From Clostridium_AI sp964409685 (lineage in GTDB: Bacteria > Bacillota > Clostridia > Lachnospirales > Lachnospiraceae): a stretch of 64,000 nucleotides of DNA. The translations under genes and the position numbers were made by a program. Shown here in pieces: positions 15,661 through 24,390 of this stretch; the stretch's first letter is position 1, and each line of letters opens with the position of its first letter. The notes under the pieces were generated by a model. That model worked only from the letters and a program-made list of their open reading frames with translations, made no database searches and had not been told where the DNA came from. The stretch is taken from positions 62,001-126,000 of the forward strand of contig CAYPEJ010000006.1 of assembly GCA_964409685.1 (NCBI GenBank). The letters are read 5' to 3'.

Positions 15661-17844
15661 CTACCCTTCCAACTTAAACGAATTCACCATATCTTCCAAA
15701 TACTTTGATGATATCTCCAATCCTTCTACCACTTTTTGCAGTTTATTCGTTTGTTTGGTAATACTCTGTATTTTCTGATTCGCAAGTTCCGTGCTGGAGT
15801 TTCCAATTTCGACTGCTTGCTGGCTGGATTCTGCCATATCAGATATGTGCATTCGGACATCCTCGATTACCATTCTTTGACTTTCCATCATTTGCATAAT
15901 TTGTGAAATGGTTTTAGACACATCCATTACAAGTTCCACAGCTTTTGTACTTTCTCTAGTACTCGTTACACTGGCATTTACCTTTTCATTAATGATGGAA
16001 ATATTGTGGCTAGTTGATTGAATTTCCTGTTGAATTGATGTAACAATGGAAGATATCATCTGTGTGGCATTCTGTGTTTCCTGTGAAAGTGCTTTGATCT
16101 CAGTGGCAACAATAGCAAATCCTTTTCCTGCAGCGCCAGCGTTTGCAGCCTCAATAGAGGCATTTAATGCTAGTAAATTGGTCTGGGAACTAATATTGGA
16201 TATTGTACTTACAATATTAGTTATTTGTTTCGAATGCTGAGAGAGTGTGGTAATGCTTTGTAAAGTAGTACCCATGGCAGTTTCTAATTCATTTAATGAA
16301 TTTACAACTTCATCTGTAAGGGATTTTGCATTTGTGGAAGTATCATTTGTAACCTGCGTTTTATCTTCAATTTCTTTGACTAATTTTGTAAGCTCGTCAT
16401 TATTCTGAAAAGTTTCTGTAATTCGCTGGATTTCTTCCTGTGTTTTTTGAAACAGAAGATTCTGTTCTTTTGAATTGCATGCTAACGTCTGCATGGTTTC
16501 ACCCACATCCGCAATACTAGTAGAGATTTTTTCCGATGCAGTAGAAACTCGCTTTAACGTATGCTTGGAAACTTTAACTGCATCTTTGACACGGAAGAGT
16601 ACACTCTTTTGGTTATAGAGGAATTTATTAAACCATCGAGCTAACTCACCCATTTCATTGTGAATGTGAAGATGCACATGGTGAGATAGATCGCATTCCC
16701 CCTCAGCAATTGTCCGTAACATGTTTACTGTTTTGCTTAATGGCTGTGTCACATAATGCCTTGTAAGCAAAATTTGAACGCCGAACATAAGTAATAATAA
16801 AATGAAATCAATTGGAAATAAATGGGTAGAGAAATAGTGCATACCCAAATTGTGTAACGCAAGGATAACAGAAATTAAAATTATATTTATAAAAGGCATT
16901 CGTAGATTTAAACTATGGTAATGATACATTTCTGCAATATCGGCTTCACACATCATGCCCCAAGTCTCATCGGAATAGGGAGGTTGAATGGTAGTGCCTT
17001 TGCCACCAACTGCAATGTATCTGTAGTCAGGGTAACCTGGCCAGCAATTTAGATTTTCTCCATTCTGAATGGTATTTTGAATTCCCTCATGTAATTGATT
17101 GGTAGAAGGAACTGTAAATCTGATTTCAAATTCAGTATGCTTTTCTATTTGAACGGTATTCCCATGTTTCGTCTTTACTCCATTTTTCAAATTGTTACTA
17201 TGAGTAAAAGTATTGTCTTCGAAACGGCTTCTGGAAATTGCAGTACCAGCAGGGATCTTTCGATTATTGTCAATCATAAACAGGTAATTATCGCCTGATT
17301 CTTTGAATACATGAGATTTTTCTTCTTGAATGACATTACTCATGTCATCATTTAATATACGGATGCACAAGATCCGAAGTTTGTCATTTACAGTATAAGG
17401 ATTAGAAAAGAATAAAGTTACCTCGTCGGAAAAGGCCTTATCAACAAGTGGAATAGAAAGAGTATGTGGATCACAAAAAGGTCCGTACATGTATGGTTGG
17501 TTTTGGATTCCTTTTGTAAATGTAGGTGTCTGTGCATAGTTAAGTCCAATATGTTCTGGGAATGAGGATAAAATTACATTTCCCTGTTCATCTAAAAGAA
17601 ATGCTTCCAAAAATTCATCATATTGTGTAACAGATTCATCAAGCAGTTCTTTTGCTTTTTCACTGTATAGTTCACTGTCTTCACTAGCGGAAAGAAGTGA
17701 ACGTGTTAGTGCATTAATTTTTCGCCATTGATCTTGGAACCAGTTATTTAGAGATTTTTTTCTAGAACTTGCGATTCCTTCAAAAATTGTATCTAAATTT
17801 TTATGTAAAAAACGGTTCTCAAAGTGACGTATCCATTCAATCAA
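15661..17844 (-). CDS. Methyl-accepting chemotaxis protein with a TTG start
   Basis: A 727-residue chemoreceptor. Residues 1-315 form a Cache/PDC-like sensor (FLLDEQGNVILSSFPEHIG; PTFTKGI; MYGPFCDPHTLSIPL). Two hydrophobic segments follow close together (about 316-336 and 344-362), then a HAMP-like linker and the signalling domain with the conserved hairpin tip ISSQTNLLALNASIEAANAGAAGKGFA split over about 540-566. The start is TTG at 17844: AAAGGAGCG lies 8 nt before it, whereas the upstream in-frame ATG (17910) has no ribosome site and lies in a hairpin. With no N-terminal membrane segment, the sensor would be cytoplasmic, unlike classical receptors. Acts on the CheA/CheW pathway; ligand unknown. 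Confidence 0.9.
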   Translation of the reverse strand: MIEWIRHFENRFLHKNLDTIFEGIASSRKKSLNNWFQDQWRKINALTRSLLSASEDSELYSEKAKELLDESVTQYDEFLEAFLLDEQGNVILSSFPEHIGLNYAQTPTFTKGIQNQPYMYGPFCDPHTLSIPLVDKAFSDEVTLFFSNPYTVNDKLRILCIRILNDDMSNVIQEEKSHVFKESGDNYLFMIDNNRKIPAGTAISRSRFEDNTFTHSNNLKNGVKTKHGNTVQIEKHTEFEIRFTVPSTNQLHEGIQNTIQNGENLNCWPGYPDYRYIAVGGKGTTIQPPYSDETWGMMCEADIAEMYHYHSLNLRMPFINIILISVILALHNLGMHYFSTHLFPIDFILLLLMFGVQILLTRHYVTQPLSKTVNMLRTIAEGECDLSHHVHLHIHNEMGELARWFNKFLYNQKSVLFRVKDAVKVSKHTLKRVSTASEKISTSIADVGETMQTLACNSKEQNLLFQKTQEEIQRITETFQNNDELTKLVKEIEDKTQVTNDTSTNAKSLTDEVVNSLNELETAMGTTLQSITTLSQHSKQITNIVSTISNISSQTNLLALNASIEAANAGAAGKGFAIVATEIKALSQETQNATQMISSIVTSIQQEIQSTSHNISIINEKVNASVTSTRESTKAVELVMDVSKTISQIMQMMESQRMVIEDVRMHISDMAESSQQAVEIGNSSTELANQKIQSITKQTNKLQKVVEGLEISSKYLEDMVNSFKLEG

Positions 17845-17882
17845 TTTAGACGCTCCTTTCTTGGTATTATTTTTAACAAAAA

Positions 17883-17975
17883 GCACTAAGCACATGAACA
17901 AGCCTCTCATATAACAAATAATTAACCATTGGAATTATCATTTATTATATGGGGGCTTATTACACGCCTTAGTGC
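17883..17975 (-). terminator. Long imperfect hairpin, probable terminator of the butyrate operon
   Basis: Read on the minus strand, GCACTAAG (17975-17968) pairs with CTTAGTGC (17890-17883). Inside it AATAAGCC/GGCTTGTT, CATATAA/TTATATG and ATAATT/AATTAT also pair, giving an almost continuous stem of about 40 bp over 93 nt, followed by TTTTTGTT. It lies after etfA and before the chemoreceptor start. The size is unusual for a terminator; a fold-back element or regulatory leader is possible. Confidence 0.6.
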
Positions 17976-18014
17976 CTTGCTTTATTCTATAAAATTAGAA
18001 ATATACATTTATAA

Positions 18015-19043
18015 TTATTTTGCAGCCTTATCTGCTTTAATCTTTTCTGTTAATAGAGGAAGGATCTTAGTTAAATCACCAACGATACCATAATCAGCAA
18101 CATCAAAGATAGGAGCAGATTCATCTTTATTGATAGCAATGATGATATCGGATTCTTCCATACCAGCTAAATGTTGGATTGCACCAGAGATACCAACTGC
18201 GAAGTATACGTTAGGACGAACTGTTTTACCAGTTTGACCAACTTGTGTATCCTTTTCAGCCCAACCTGCATCAACAGCAGCACGAGAGCAAGATACGGAA
18301 CCATCAAGTGCTTCCGCAAGATCTTCAAGAAGTTTGAAGTTTTCTTTGCTTCCAACACCACGTCCACCAGATACTAAAATCTTAGCGTCCATGATATCTT
18401 TCTTGTCAGCTACTTTCTTAACAACTTCTTCAACTGTTACATATTTGTTGTTCTTTTCTAATGTTGGGTTGAATTCGATCACTTCAGCTTTCTTAGAGTC
18501 ATCTCTTTCAAGTTTTTGCATAACACCAGGACGAACAGTAGCCATTTGTGGTCTTCTCTTCTTGATTACGATAGTAGCCATGATGTTACCACCGAAAGCA
18601 GGACGTGTCATTCTTAAGTTATGTAATCCGCTGTCTGGATCTGCTTCTGGATCGATTTCAAGTTTTGTACAGTCAGCTGTTAAACCGGATTTTACTCTTG
18701 CAGATACACGAGGAGCAAAATCACGTCCGATAGCTGTAGCACCATAAAGGATAATTTCTGGTTTGAACTCTTCAATTACAGCTGTCATAGCTTGTGTATA
18801 AGGTTCAGTTGTGTATTCTTTTAATGCAGGATTATCTACAACGATAACTTTATCTGCACCGTATGCTGCAAGGTCATCAGCTAAGCCTTTTACGCCATCG
18901 CCAAGGACAACAGCAGTTACTTCTGTATTTAAATCAGCAGCAAGTTCTTTCGCTTTTCCGATTAATTCGAAAGATACACCAGATACTTTATTATCTAACT
19001 GCTGAGCGAAGACAAATACGCCTTTATAATCTTGTATACTCAT
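18015..19043 (-). CDS. etfA: Electron transfer flavoprotein, alpha subunit
   Basis: A 342-residue EtfA. The N-terminal ETF fold is followed by the C-terminal FAD-binding domain with LVSGGRGVGSKENF, GCSRAAVDAGW-like SCSRAAVDAGWAEKDTQVGQ and YFAVGISGAIQHLAGM. It forms a heterodimer with EtfB that takes electrons from Bcd. In clostridia Bcd/EtfBA bifurcates electrons from NADH to crotonyl-CoA and ferredoxin. Last gene of the operon, 24 bp after etfB. Confidence 0.96.
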   Translation of the reverse strand: MSIQDYKGVFVFAQQLDNKVSGVSFELIGKAKELAADLNTEVTAVVLGDGVKGLADDLAAYGADKVIVVDNPALKEYTTEPYTQAMTAVIEEFKPEIILYGATAIGRDFAPRVSARVKSGLTADCTKLEIDPEADPDSGLHNLRMTRPAFGGNIMATIVIKKRRPQMATVRPGVMQKLERDDSKKAEVIEFNPTLEKNNKYVTVEEVVKKVADKKDIMDAKILVSGGRGVGSKENFKLLEDLAEALDGSVSCSRAAVDAGWAEKDTQVGQTGKTVRPNVYFAVGISGAIQHLAGMEESDIIIAINKDESAPIFDVADYGIVGDLTKILPLLTEKIKADKAAK

Positions 19044-19067
19044 GAATTTCTACCTCTTTTCTTATAA

Positions 19068-19856
19068 TTAGATAACGAATTTTTCTTTCAATTTAGCAAA
19101 GATATAATCTGCAGCTGCATCGGAATCTAAACCTTCTTCTTTTACACCAGCTGGTTTTAGTTGTTTAGGGAAAGATTGAGCAACGTTTGTTGGTGAACCT
19201 TTTAATCCAAGGAATTCGTCATCAGCATCTACGTCAGCACGAGTGATAACAGTAACTTCTTTTTCTCTATAAGCATCGAAGATTCCACCTGGTGTCATGT
19301 AACGAGGTGTATTCATTTCGCCAAGAGTAGTAATTAAGCAAGGCATTTCAACTCTAACTGTGTGATATCTGTCATCATATTGACGTTTTACAACTACAGA
19401 ATTGCCATCTACTTTGATATCTTCTGCATAAGAAACGTTAGGGATTCCTAACCATTCAGAGATTTGAGGACCAACTTGAGCGGTATCTCCATCGATTGCT
19501 TGACGACCAGCGATGATTAAATCATAGTCGCCAATTTTTTTGATACCAGCAGCTACTGTATAAGATGTAGCTAATGTATCAGCACCACCGAATGCACGGT
19601 CAGAAAGTAAGTAAGCTTCGTCAGCACCCATAGCTAAAGCTTCTCTTAAAGCAGCGTCAGCTTGAGGAGGTCCCATTGTAACTACTTTAACAGTAGCGCC
19701 TGTTTGTTCTTTTATTTGAAGAGCAGCTTCTAAACCTGCTTTATCATCTGGATTGATAATACTAGGTACACCATCACGGATAAGAGTACCTTTTACAGGG
19801 TCTAATTTAACTTCGTTTGTATCTGGAACTTGTTTAATACATACTATAATATTCAC
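19068..19856 (-). CDS. etfB: Electron transfer flavoprotein, beta subunit
   Basis: A 262-residue EtfB: MNIIVCIKQVPDTNEVKLDP, VVTMGPPQADAALREALAMGADEAYLLSD and AGRQAIDGDTAQVGPQ, which bind the second flavin or nucleotide. Length is normal for clostridial EtfB. Lies between bcd and etfA, and works with them in reducing crotonyl-CoA. Whether it bifurcates cannot be read from motifs alone, though the operon setting supports it. Confidence 0.96.
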   Translation of the reverse strand: MNIIVCIKQVPDTNEVKLDPVKGTLIRDGVPSIINPDDKAGLEAALQIKEQTGATVKVVTMGPPQADAALREALAMGADEAYLLSDRAFGGADTLATSYTVAAGIKKIGDYDLIIAGRQAIDGDTAQVGPQISEWLGIPNVSYAEDIKVDGNSVVVKRQYDDRYHTVRVEMPCLITTLGEMNTPRYMTPGGIFDAYREKEVTVITRADVDADDEFLGLKGSPTNVAQSFPKQLKPAGVKEEGLDSDAAADYIFAKLKEKFVI

Positions 19857-19885
19857 TCTGTATTCACTCCTTATAATGTTTTATC

Positions 19886-21040
19886 CTATTTCAATAAGTT
19901 ACCGCTGATAACCATACGTTGAACTTCAGAAGTTCCTTCATAGATCTCGGTAATCTTAGCATCACGCATCATACGTTCTACGTCATACTCTCTAGTATAA
20001 CCGTAACCACCGTGAAGTTGAACAGCTTTTGTTGTAACTTCCATAGCAACTTCAGCAGCAAATAATTTAGCTGTTGCAGCTTCTACAGAGTAAACTTTTT
20101 GGTTTGCTTTAGCCATAGCAGCTTTGTATACTAACATTTTAGCAGCTTCTACTTTAGTAGCCATATCTGCTAATTGGAATTGAGTATTTTGGCAAGCAGC
20201 GATTGGACGACCAAATTGTTTTCTTTCTTTTACATATGCGATTGTAGATTCTAAAGCACCTTCAGCGATACCTAAAGCTTGAGCAGCGATACCGATACGT
20301 CCACCATCTAATGTGTGCATAGCGATAGCGAAACCTTTGCCTTGTTTACCTAATAAGTTTTCTTTTGGAATTCTGCAATCTTGGAAAATTAATTCATATG
20401 TAGCAGAACCACGGATACCCATTTTCTTTTCTTTTACACCGAATGTGAATCCAGGTGTGTCTTTTTCTACGATAAATGTAGAGAAGGATTTTTTCTTTCT
20501 TCCTTTAGCATCTACTTGAACATCAGTAATAGCGATTACGATATAAATGTCAGCAGCTTTACCATTTGTAATAAAGCATTTGGAACCATTTAATACCCAT
20601 TCATCGCCATCTAAAACAGCTTTTGTTTGAGCACCTTGCGCATCTGTACCAGCACCTGGTTCAGTTAAAGCGAAAGCACCTAATTTTTCACCGTTTGCTA
20701 ATGGAACTAAGTATTTTTGTTTTTGTTCTTCCGTACCGTATGTTAAGATAGGGTCTGCACAAAGAGAAGTATGAGCAGATACGATAACACCTGTAGTACC
20801 GCAAACTTTAGATAATTCTTCTACACACATAATGTATGTAAGAGGATCACAGCCTTGTCCGCCGTATTCTTTAGGGATTGGAATACCCATGAAACCTAAT
20901 TTTTTCATTTTATCAACTGTTCCATAAGGGAACTGTTCTGTTTCGTCAACTTCTTGAGCAAGTGGTTTCACTTCATTATTTGCAAAATCTCTAAATAAAG
21001 TTCTCGCCATTTCATGCTCTTTACTTAATGTAAAATCCAT
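19886..21040 (-). CDS. bcd: Butyryl-CoA (short-chain acyl-CoA) dehydrogenase
   Basis: A 384-residue acyl-CoA dehydrogenase with FAD and substrate motifs FALTEPGAGTDA, CFITNGKAADIYIV and the C-terminal LHGGYGYTREYDVERMMRDAKITEIYEGTSEVQR; the catalytic glutamate lies in EIYEGTSE. In this operon it acts in the reductive direction, crotonyl-CoA to butyryl-CoA, with electrons from EtfAB. Ribosome site GGAGGAATTGAC. Highly conserved, full length. Confidence 0.96.
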   Translation of the reverse strand: MDFTLSKEHEMARTLFRDFANNEVKPLAQEVDETEQFPYGTVDKMKKLGFMGIPIPKEYGGQGCDPLTYIMCVEELSKVCGTTGVIVSAHTSLCADPILTYGTEEQKQKYLVPLANGEKLGAFALTEPGAGTDAQGAQTKAVLDGDEWVLNGSKCFITNGKAADIYIVIAITDVQVDAKGRKKKSFSTFIVEKDTPGFTFGVKEKKMGIRGSATYELIFQDCRIPKENLLGKQGKGFAIAMHTLDGGRIGIAAQALGIAEGALESTIAYVKERKQFGRPIAACQNTQFQLADMATKVEAAKMLVYKAAMAKANQKVYSVEAATAKLFAAEVAMEVTTKAVQLHGGYGYTREYDVERMMRDAKITEIYEGTSEVQRMVISGNLLK

Positions 21041-21080
21041 GTCAATTCCTCCATATTTTTATAATCATTCTATATACCCA

Positions 21081-21113
21081 GTTTGCCAGGATGAAATGTG
21101 CATCCTGGCAAGC
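21081..21113 (-). other. Intercistronic hairpin between hbd and bcd
   Basis: TTGCCAGGATG (21083-21092) pairs with CATCCTGGCAA (21101-21111), an 11-bp stem with a 7-nt loop, extended by one G-T and one G-C pair. On the coding (minus) strand no T run follows, so it is not a standard terminator. An mRNA processing or stability element that lets bcd-etfBA be expressed differently is plausible. Confidence 0.5.
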
Positions 21114-21133
21114 TTTATTTTTATATGTTCAGA

Positions 21134-21973
21134 TTATTTTGAATAATCATAGAATCCTTTACCTGTCTTCATACCTAATTTACCAGCACGAACCATTTTT
21201 CTTAATAGTGGGTGTGGACGGTATTTTGGATCACCTGTTTCAGCTTGTAATACTTCCATGATAGCTAAGCAGATGTCAAGACCAACTAAATCACCTAAAG
21301 CTAAAGGTCCCATTGGGTGGTTAGCACCTAATTTCATAGCAGCGTCAATACCTTCAACAGAAGCAGTACCATCAGCATAGATACCAACAGCTTCGTTGAT
21401 CATAGGGATTAAGATTCTGTTTACTACGAAACCAGCAGCTTCTTTTACTTCAACTGGAGTTTTGCCGATCTCTTCGGAGATAGCGATAACTTTTGCAGTA
21501 ACTTCGTCAGTTGTGTTTTCACCACGGATAACTTCTACTAATTTCATTACAGGAGCTGGATTGAAGAAGTGCATACCGATAACTGGTCTGTCAATTCCTG
21601 CACCGATTTCTGTAATAGAAAGAGAAGATGTATTTGTTGCAAAGATACAATCTGGTTTACAAATTTCTTGTAACTCTTTGAATGTTTGTTTTTTGATTTC
21701 CATAACTTCAAGAGCAGCTTCTACAACTAAATCACAATCAGAACAGATAGTTTTTACACCTGTAGTGATTTTATTAAGAATAGCGTCAGCAGCTTCTTGT
21801 GTCATTTTACCTTTTGCAATACGTTTTTCGAAACCTTTTGCAATTTTATTTTTACCATTAGCAGCGAATTCTTCGTTAATATCGCATAAGAATACTTCAT
21901 AACCTTCTGTTTGAGCGAATGCTTGAGCGATACCAGAACCCATTGTACCTGCACCAATAATACCAACCTTCAT
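21134..21973 (-). CDS. hbd: 3-hydroxybutyryl-CoA dehydrogenase
   Basis: A 279-residue NAD(P)-dependent dehydrogenase reducing acetoacetyl-CoA to 3-hydroxybutyryl-CoA. N-terminal Rossmann motif GIIGAGTMGSGIAQAFA, catalytic His region VIGMHFFNPAPVMKLVEVI, conserved asparagine in ATNTSSLSIT, and C-terminal dimer domain ending KTGKGFYDYSK. Typical length. Third gene of the operon, with good ribosome site (TAGGAGGATAA). Confidence 0.96.
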   Translation of the reverse strand: MKVGIIGAGTMGSGIAQAFAQTEGYEVFLCDINEEFAANGKNKIAKGFEKRIAKGKMTQEAADAILNKITTGVKTICSDCDLVVEAALEVMEIKKQTFKELQEICKPDCIFATNTSSLSITEIGAGIDRPVIGMHFFNPAPVMKLVEVIRGENTTDEVTAKVIAISEEIGKTPVEVKEAAGFVVNRILIPMINEAVGIYADGTASVEGIDAAMKLGANHPMGPLALGDLVGLDICLAIMEVLQAETGDPKYRPHPLLRKMVRAGKLGMKTGKGFYDYSK

Positions 21974-22058
21974 GTTATTATCCTCCTAATATGTTTTATT
22001 CAATTTTTAATAGTTAAGTAGCGATTCCTATATGTATGTACGACGATGTAATTATGTA

Positions 22059-22835
22059 CTATTTGTTTTTGAATCCTTCAACTTTTGTCTTATTTAAGAA
22101 AGCAGTCATACCATCTACTTGGTCTTCTGTTTCAAAACAGCTACCAAATAATTTTTCTTCAATTACGATTGCTTGATCCATATCCACATCTAAACCATCG
22201 TTGATTGCTTTTTTACAAGCACGAACAGCGATAGGAGCATTTTTGGAAATCTTAGCAGCCATTTTCTTAGCAGCTTCCATTAATTCAGCTTGTGGGTAAA
22301 CAGCGTTTACTAAACCGATACGGAAAGCTTCGTCAGATTTGATATTGAATGCTGTATAAATCATTTCTTTTGCTTTTCCAGCGCCTACAAGACGAGCAAG
22401 TCTTTGTGTACCGCCGAATCCAGGAGTGATACCAAGACCAACTTCTGGTTGTCCAAATACTGCATTGTCGGAACAGATACGAATATCACAAGACATAGCG
22501 ATTTCACATCCACCGCCTAAAGCGAATCCGTTGATAGCAGCAATAACTGGAATAGGGAATGTTTCGATTTTGCGGAATACGTCGTTTCCAGCTTTACCGA
22601 ATGCTTCACCTTCAGCTTTTGTAAGAGTGCTCATTTCACCGATATCAGCACCAGCTACAAAAGATTTTTCGCCAGCACCTGTTAAGATAAGGCATCTGGT
22701 TGTTTCTAAATCTACTGCACTAAAAGCTTCATCAAGTTCTTTTAATACTTGGCTATTTAAAGCGTTTAATGCCTTTGGACGGTTGATAGTGATAACTCCA
22801 ACAAATCCTTCTTGTTCATATGTAATAAATTCCAT
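22059..22835 (-). CDS. crt: Enoyl-CoA hydratase (crotonase)
   Basis: A 258-residue crotonase that dehydrates 3-hydroxybutyryl-CoA to crotonyl-CoA. The oxyanion hole and both catalytic glutamate regions are present: SFVAGADIGEM, INGFALGGGCEIAMSCD and FGQPEVGLGITPGFGGTQRL. The ATG at 22835 is chosen because AAAGGAGAAG lies just before it and MEFITYEQEGFVGVITINRP is the family start; the in-frame ATG 18 bp upstream overlaps the ribosome site. Confidence 0.95.
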   Translation of the reverse strand: MEFITYEQEGFVGVITINRPKALNALNSQVLKELDEAFSAVDLETTRCLILTGAGEKSFVAGADIGEMSTLTKAEGEAFGKAGNDVFRKIETFPIPVIAAINGFALGGGCEIAMSCDIRICSDNAVFGQPEVGLGITPGFGGTQRLARLVGAGKAKEMIYTAFNIKSDEAFRIGLVNAVYPQAELMEAAKKMAAKISKNAPIAVRACKKAINDGLDVDMDQAIVIEEKLFGSCFETEDQVDGMTAFLNKTKVEGFKNK

Positions 22836-22871
22836 GTTAGCTTCTCCTTTCAAAATTGACTATTTATACAA

Positions 22872-24053
22872 TTAGTCTCTCTTAACGATTGCGGAACAAC
22901 CCATTCCACCACCGATACAAAGGGTAGCTAAACCAGTTTTTGCATCACGTTTTTGCATTTCATGTAATAATGTAACTAAGATACGGCATCCAGAAGCTCC
23001 TACAGGATGTCCAAGAGCGATAGCTCCACCGTTTACATTTAATTTAGCAGCATCGAAGTTTAAGTCTTTTCCTACTGCAAGAGATTGAGCAGCGAAAGCT
23101 TCGTTTGCTTCGATTAAGTCGATATCGTCGATTGTCATGCCTGTTTTTTCGAATACTTTCTTAGTAGAAGCAACAGGACCAACACCCATGATAGAAGGAT
23201 CAACACCACCAAGTGCACCAGCAACCCAAGTAGCCATTGGAGTAACGCCAAGTTCTTTTGCTTTTTCTTCGCTCATAACAACGATAGCAGCAGCACCATC
23301 ATTGATACCAGAAGCATTACCAGCTGTTACGATACCATCTTTTTTGAAAGCAGGTTTTAATCTTCCAAGGCTTTCTGCTGTTGTGCCAGGACGAGGACCT
23401 TCGTCTGTATCAAACATAACTGTTTCCTTTTTCACTTTAACAGGAACAGGAACGATTTCATCTTTAAATTTACCATCAGCTATAGCTTTTTCAGCTTTTT
23501 GTTGGCTGTTTGCAGCGAACTCATCTAATTGTTCTCTTGTAAGACCCCATTGTTCGCAAACATTTTCAGCTGTGATACCCATATGGTAGTCATTGAATGC
23601 ATCCCAAAGAGCATCATTTACCATTGTATCGATCATTGGTGCATTACCCATACGATAACCATAACGAGCGTTCTTTAATGCATAAGGAGCCATTGACATG
23701 TTTTCCATACCACCAGCAACAACGATGTCAGCTTCACCAGACATAACCATTGCAGCAGCAGTGTTAACGCAGTTTAAACCAGAACCACAAACAACATTTA
23801 GTGTTACAGCTGGAACTTCGATAGGTAATCCTGCTTTAATAGAAGCTTGACGTGCAACGTTTTGGCCTTGACCAGCTTGGATAACGCATCCCATAAGAAC
23901 TTGGTCAACTGCTTCTGGAGCAACACCTGCTCTGTTAAGAGCTTCTTTGATTACGATTGCACCTAATTCTGGTGCTGGAGTATTGCTTAGTGCTCCACCC
24001 ATTTTACCAATTGCAGTACGGCAAGCGCCTGCTAACACAACTTTTTTAGACAT
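22872..24053 (-). CDS. thlA: Acetyl-CoA acetyltransferase (thiolase)
   Basis: A 393-residue biosynthetic thiolase condensing two acetyl-CoA to acetoacetyl-CoA, the entry step of the butyrate pathway. Catalytic residues: nucleophilic Cys in NVVCGSGLNCVN, His in GGAIALGHPVGASGCR, and second Cys in CIGGGMG. The frame extends 126 bp upstream, but the start at 24053 (MSKKVVLAGACRTAIGKMGG) follows ATGGAGGATTC and is the family start. First gene of thl-crt-hbd-bcd-etfB-etfA. Confidence 0.96.
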   Translation of the reverse strand: MSKKVVLAGACRTAIGKMGGALSNTPAPELGAIVIKEALNRAGVAPEAVDQVLMGCVIQAGQGQNVARQASIKAGLPIEVPAVTLNVVCGSGLNCVNTAAAMVMSGEADIVVAGGMENMSMAPYALKNARYGYRMGNAPMIDTMVNDALWDAFNDYHMGITAENVCEQWGLTREQLDEFAANSQQKAEKAIADGKFKDEIVPVPVKVKKETVMFDTDEGPRPGTTAESLGRLKPAFKKDGIVTAGNASGINDGAAAIVVMSEEKAKELGVTPMATWVAGALGGVDPSIMGVGPVASTKKVFEKTGMTIDDIDLIEANEAFAAQSLAVGKDLNFDAAKLNVNGGAIALGHPVGASGCRILVTLLHEMQKRDAKTGLATLCIGGGMGCSAIVKRD

Positions 24054-24212
24054 AAATGAATCCTCCATTTCTTCTTTTTGAATATGTTTTTCGGTATATG
24101 CTATGTAAAGCAACTTTACATTATGAATAAATATGTACAAACTGTAAAGTGAATGTTCAAGTTCATTCAAACTTGGCATTATAAACGTGCAAGAATGCGC
24201 GTCCTTTACTTT

Positions 24213-24230
24213 GTGTTAATTTTATCACAA
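24213..24230 (-). promoter_or_regulatory. Rex-like operator overlapping the thl -10 box
   Basis: Minus-strand TTGTGAT-AAAA-TTAACAC compares with the Rex consensus TTGTTAA-N4-TTAACAA at 11 of 14 fixed positions, and the flanks make a TTGTG...CACAA palindrome (24211-24230). It covers the -10 hexamer. Confidence 0.65.
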
Positions 24231-24247
24231 GCTTGTTAAAAAAGCAA
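24219..24247 (-). promoter_or_regulatory. Promoter of the butyrate operon
   Basis: Minus strand: -35 TTGCTT (24247-24242), 17-bp spacer, extended -10 TGA-TAAAAT (24224-24219). The leader to thlA is about 160 nt and contains a small TGTAAAG/CTTTACA hairpin (about 24101-24121). The surrounding 337-bp gap also holds the promoter of the plus-strand TPR gene. Confidence 0.7.
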
Positions 24248-24250
24248 CAA
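24233..24250 (-). promoter_or_regulatory. Second Rex-like operator overlapping the thl -35 box
   Basis: Plus-strand TTGTTAA-AAAA-GCAACAA matches the Rex consensus at 12 of 14 fixed positions, with a perfect left half. Its centre is 20 bp from the first box, so two dimers would sit on the same DNA face and cover both promoter elements. Confidence 0.65.
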
Positions 24251-24283
24251 AGAATATAGAAATATAGAATATTTTCATTTTGA

Positions 24284-24312
24284 TTGCATTTCCAAGATAA
24301 GTTCCTTATAAT
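24284..24312 (+). promoter_or_regulatory. Promoter of the TPR gene and hflX
   Basis: -35 TTGCAT (24284-24289), 17-bp spacer, -10 TATAAT (24307-24312). Confidence 0.65.
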
Positions 24313-24390
24313 GGATAAGTATTGAATTAATAAATAAGAAGAATAGAAGAGTTGAATGTAATTTTGTAAAAGCAGAAATGGAGAGAAAAT

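Noticed and set aside
17845..17910. ATG start at 17910 for the chemoreceptor, adding 22 residues.
   Set aside because: No ribosome site precedes it, it lies in the long hairpin, and the AAAGGAG site points to the TTG at 17844.
17845..18014. Possible cyclic-di-GMP riboswitch ahead of the chemoreceptor.
   Set aside because: The conserved GEMM core (GCAAACC, tetraloop/receptor) is not present in this region.
23137..23589. 150-codon plus-strand frame inside thlA (and similar ones in hbd and crt).
   Set aside because: Antisense shadows of highly conserved butyrate genes.
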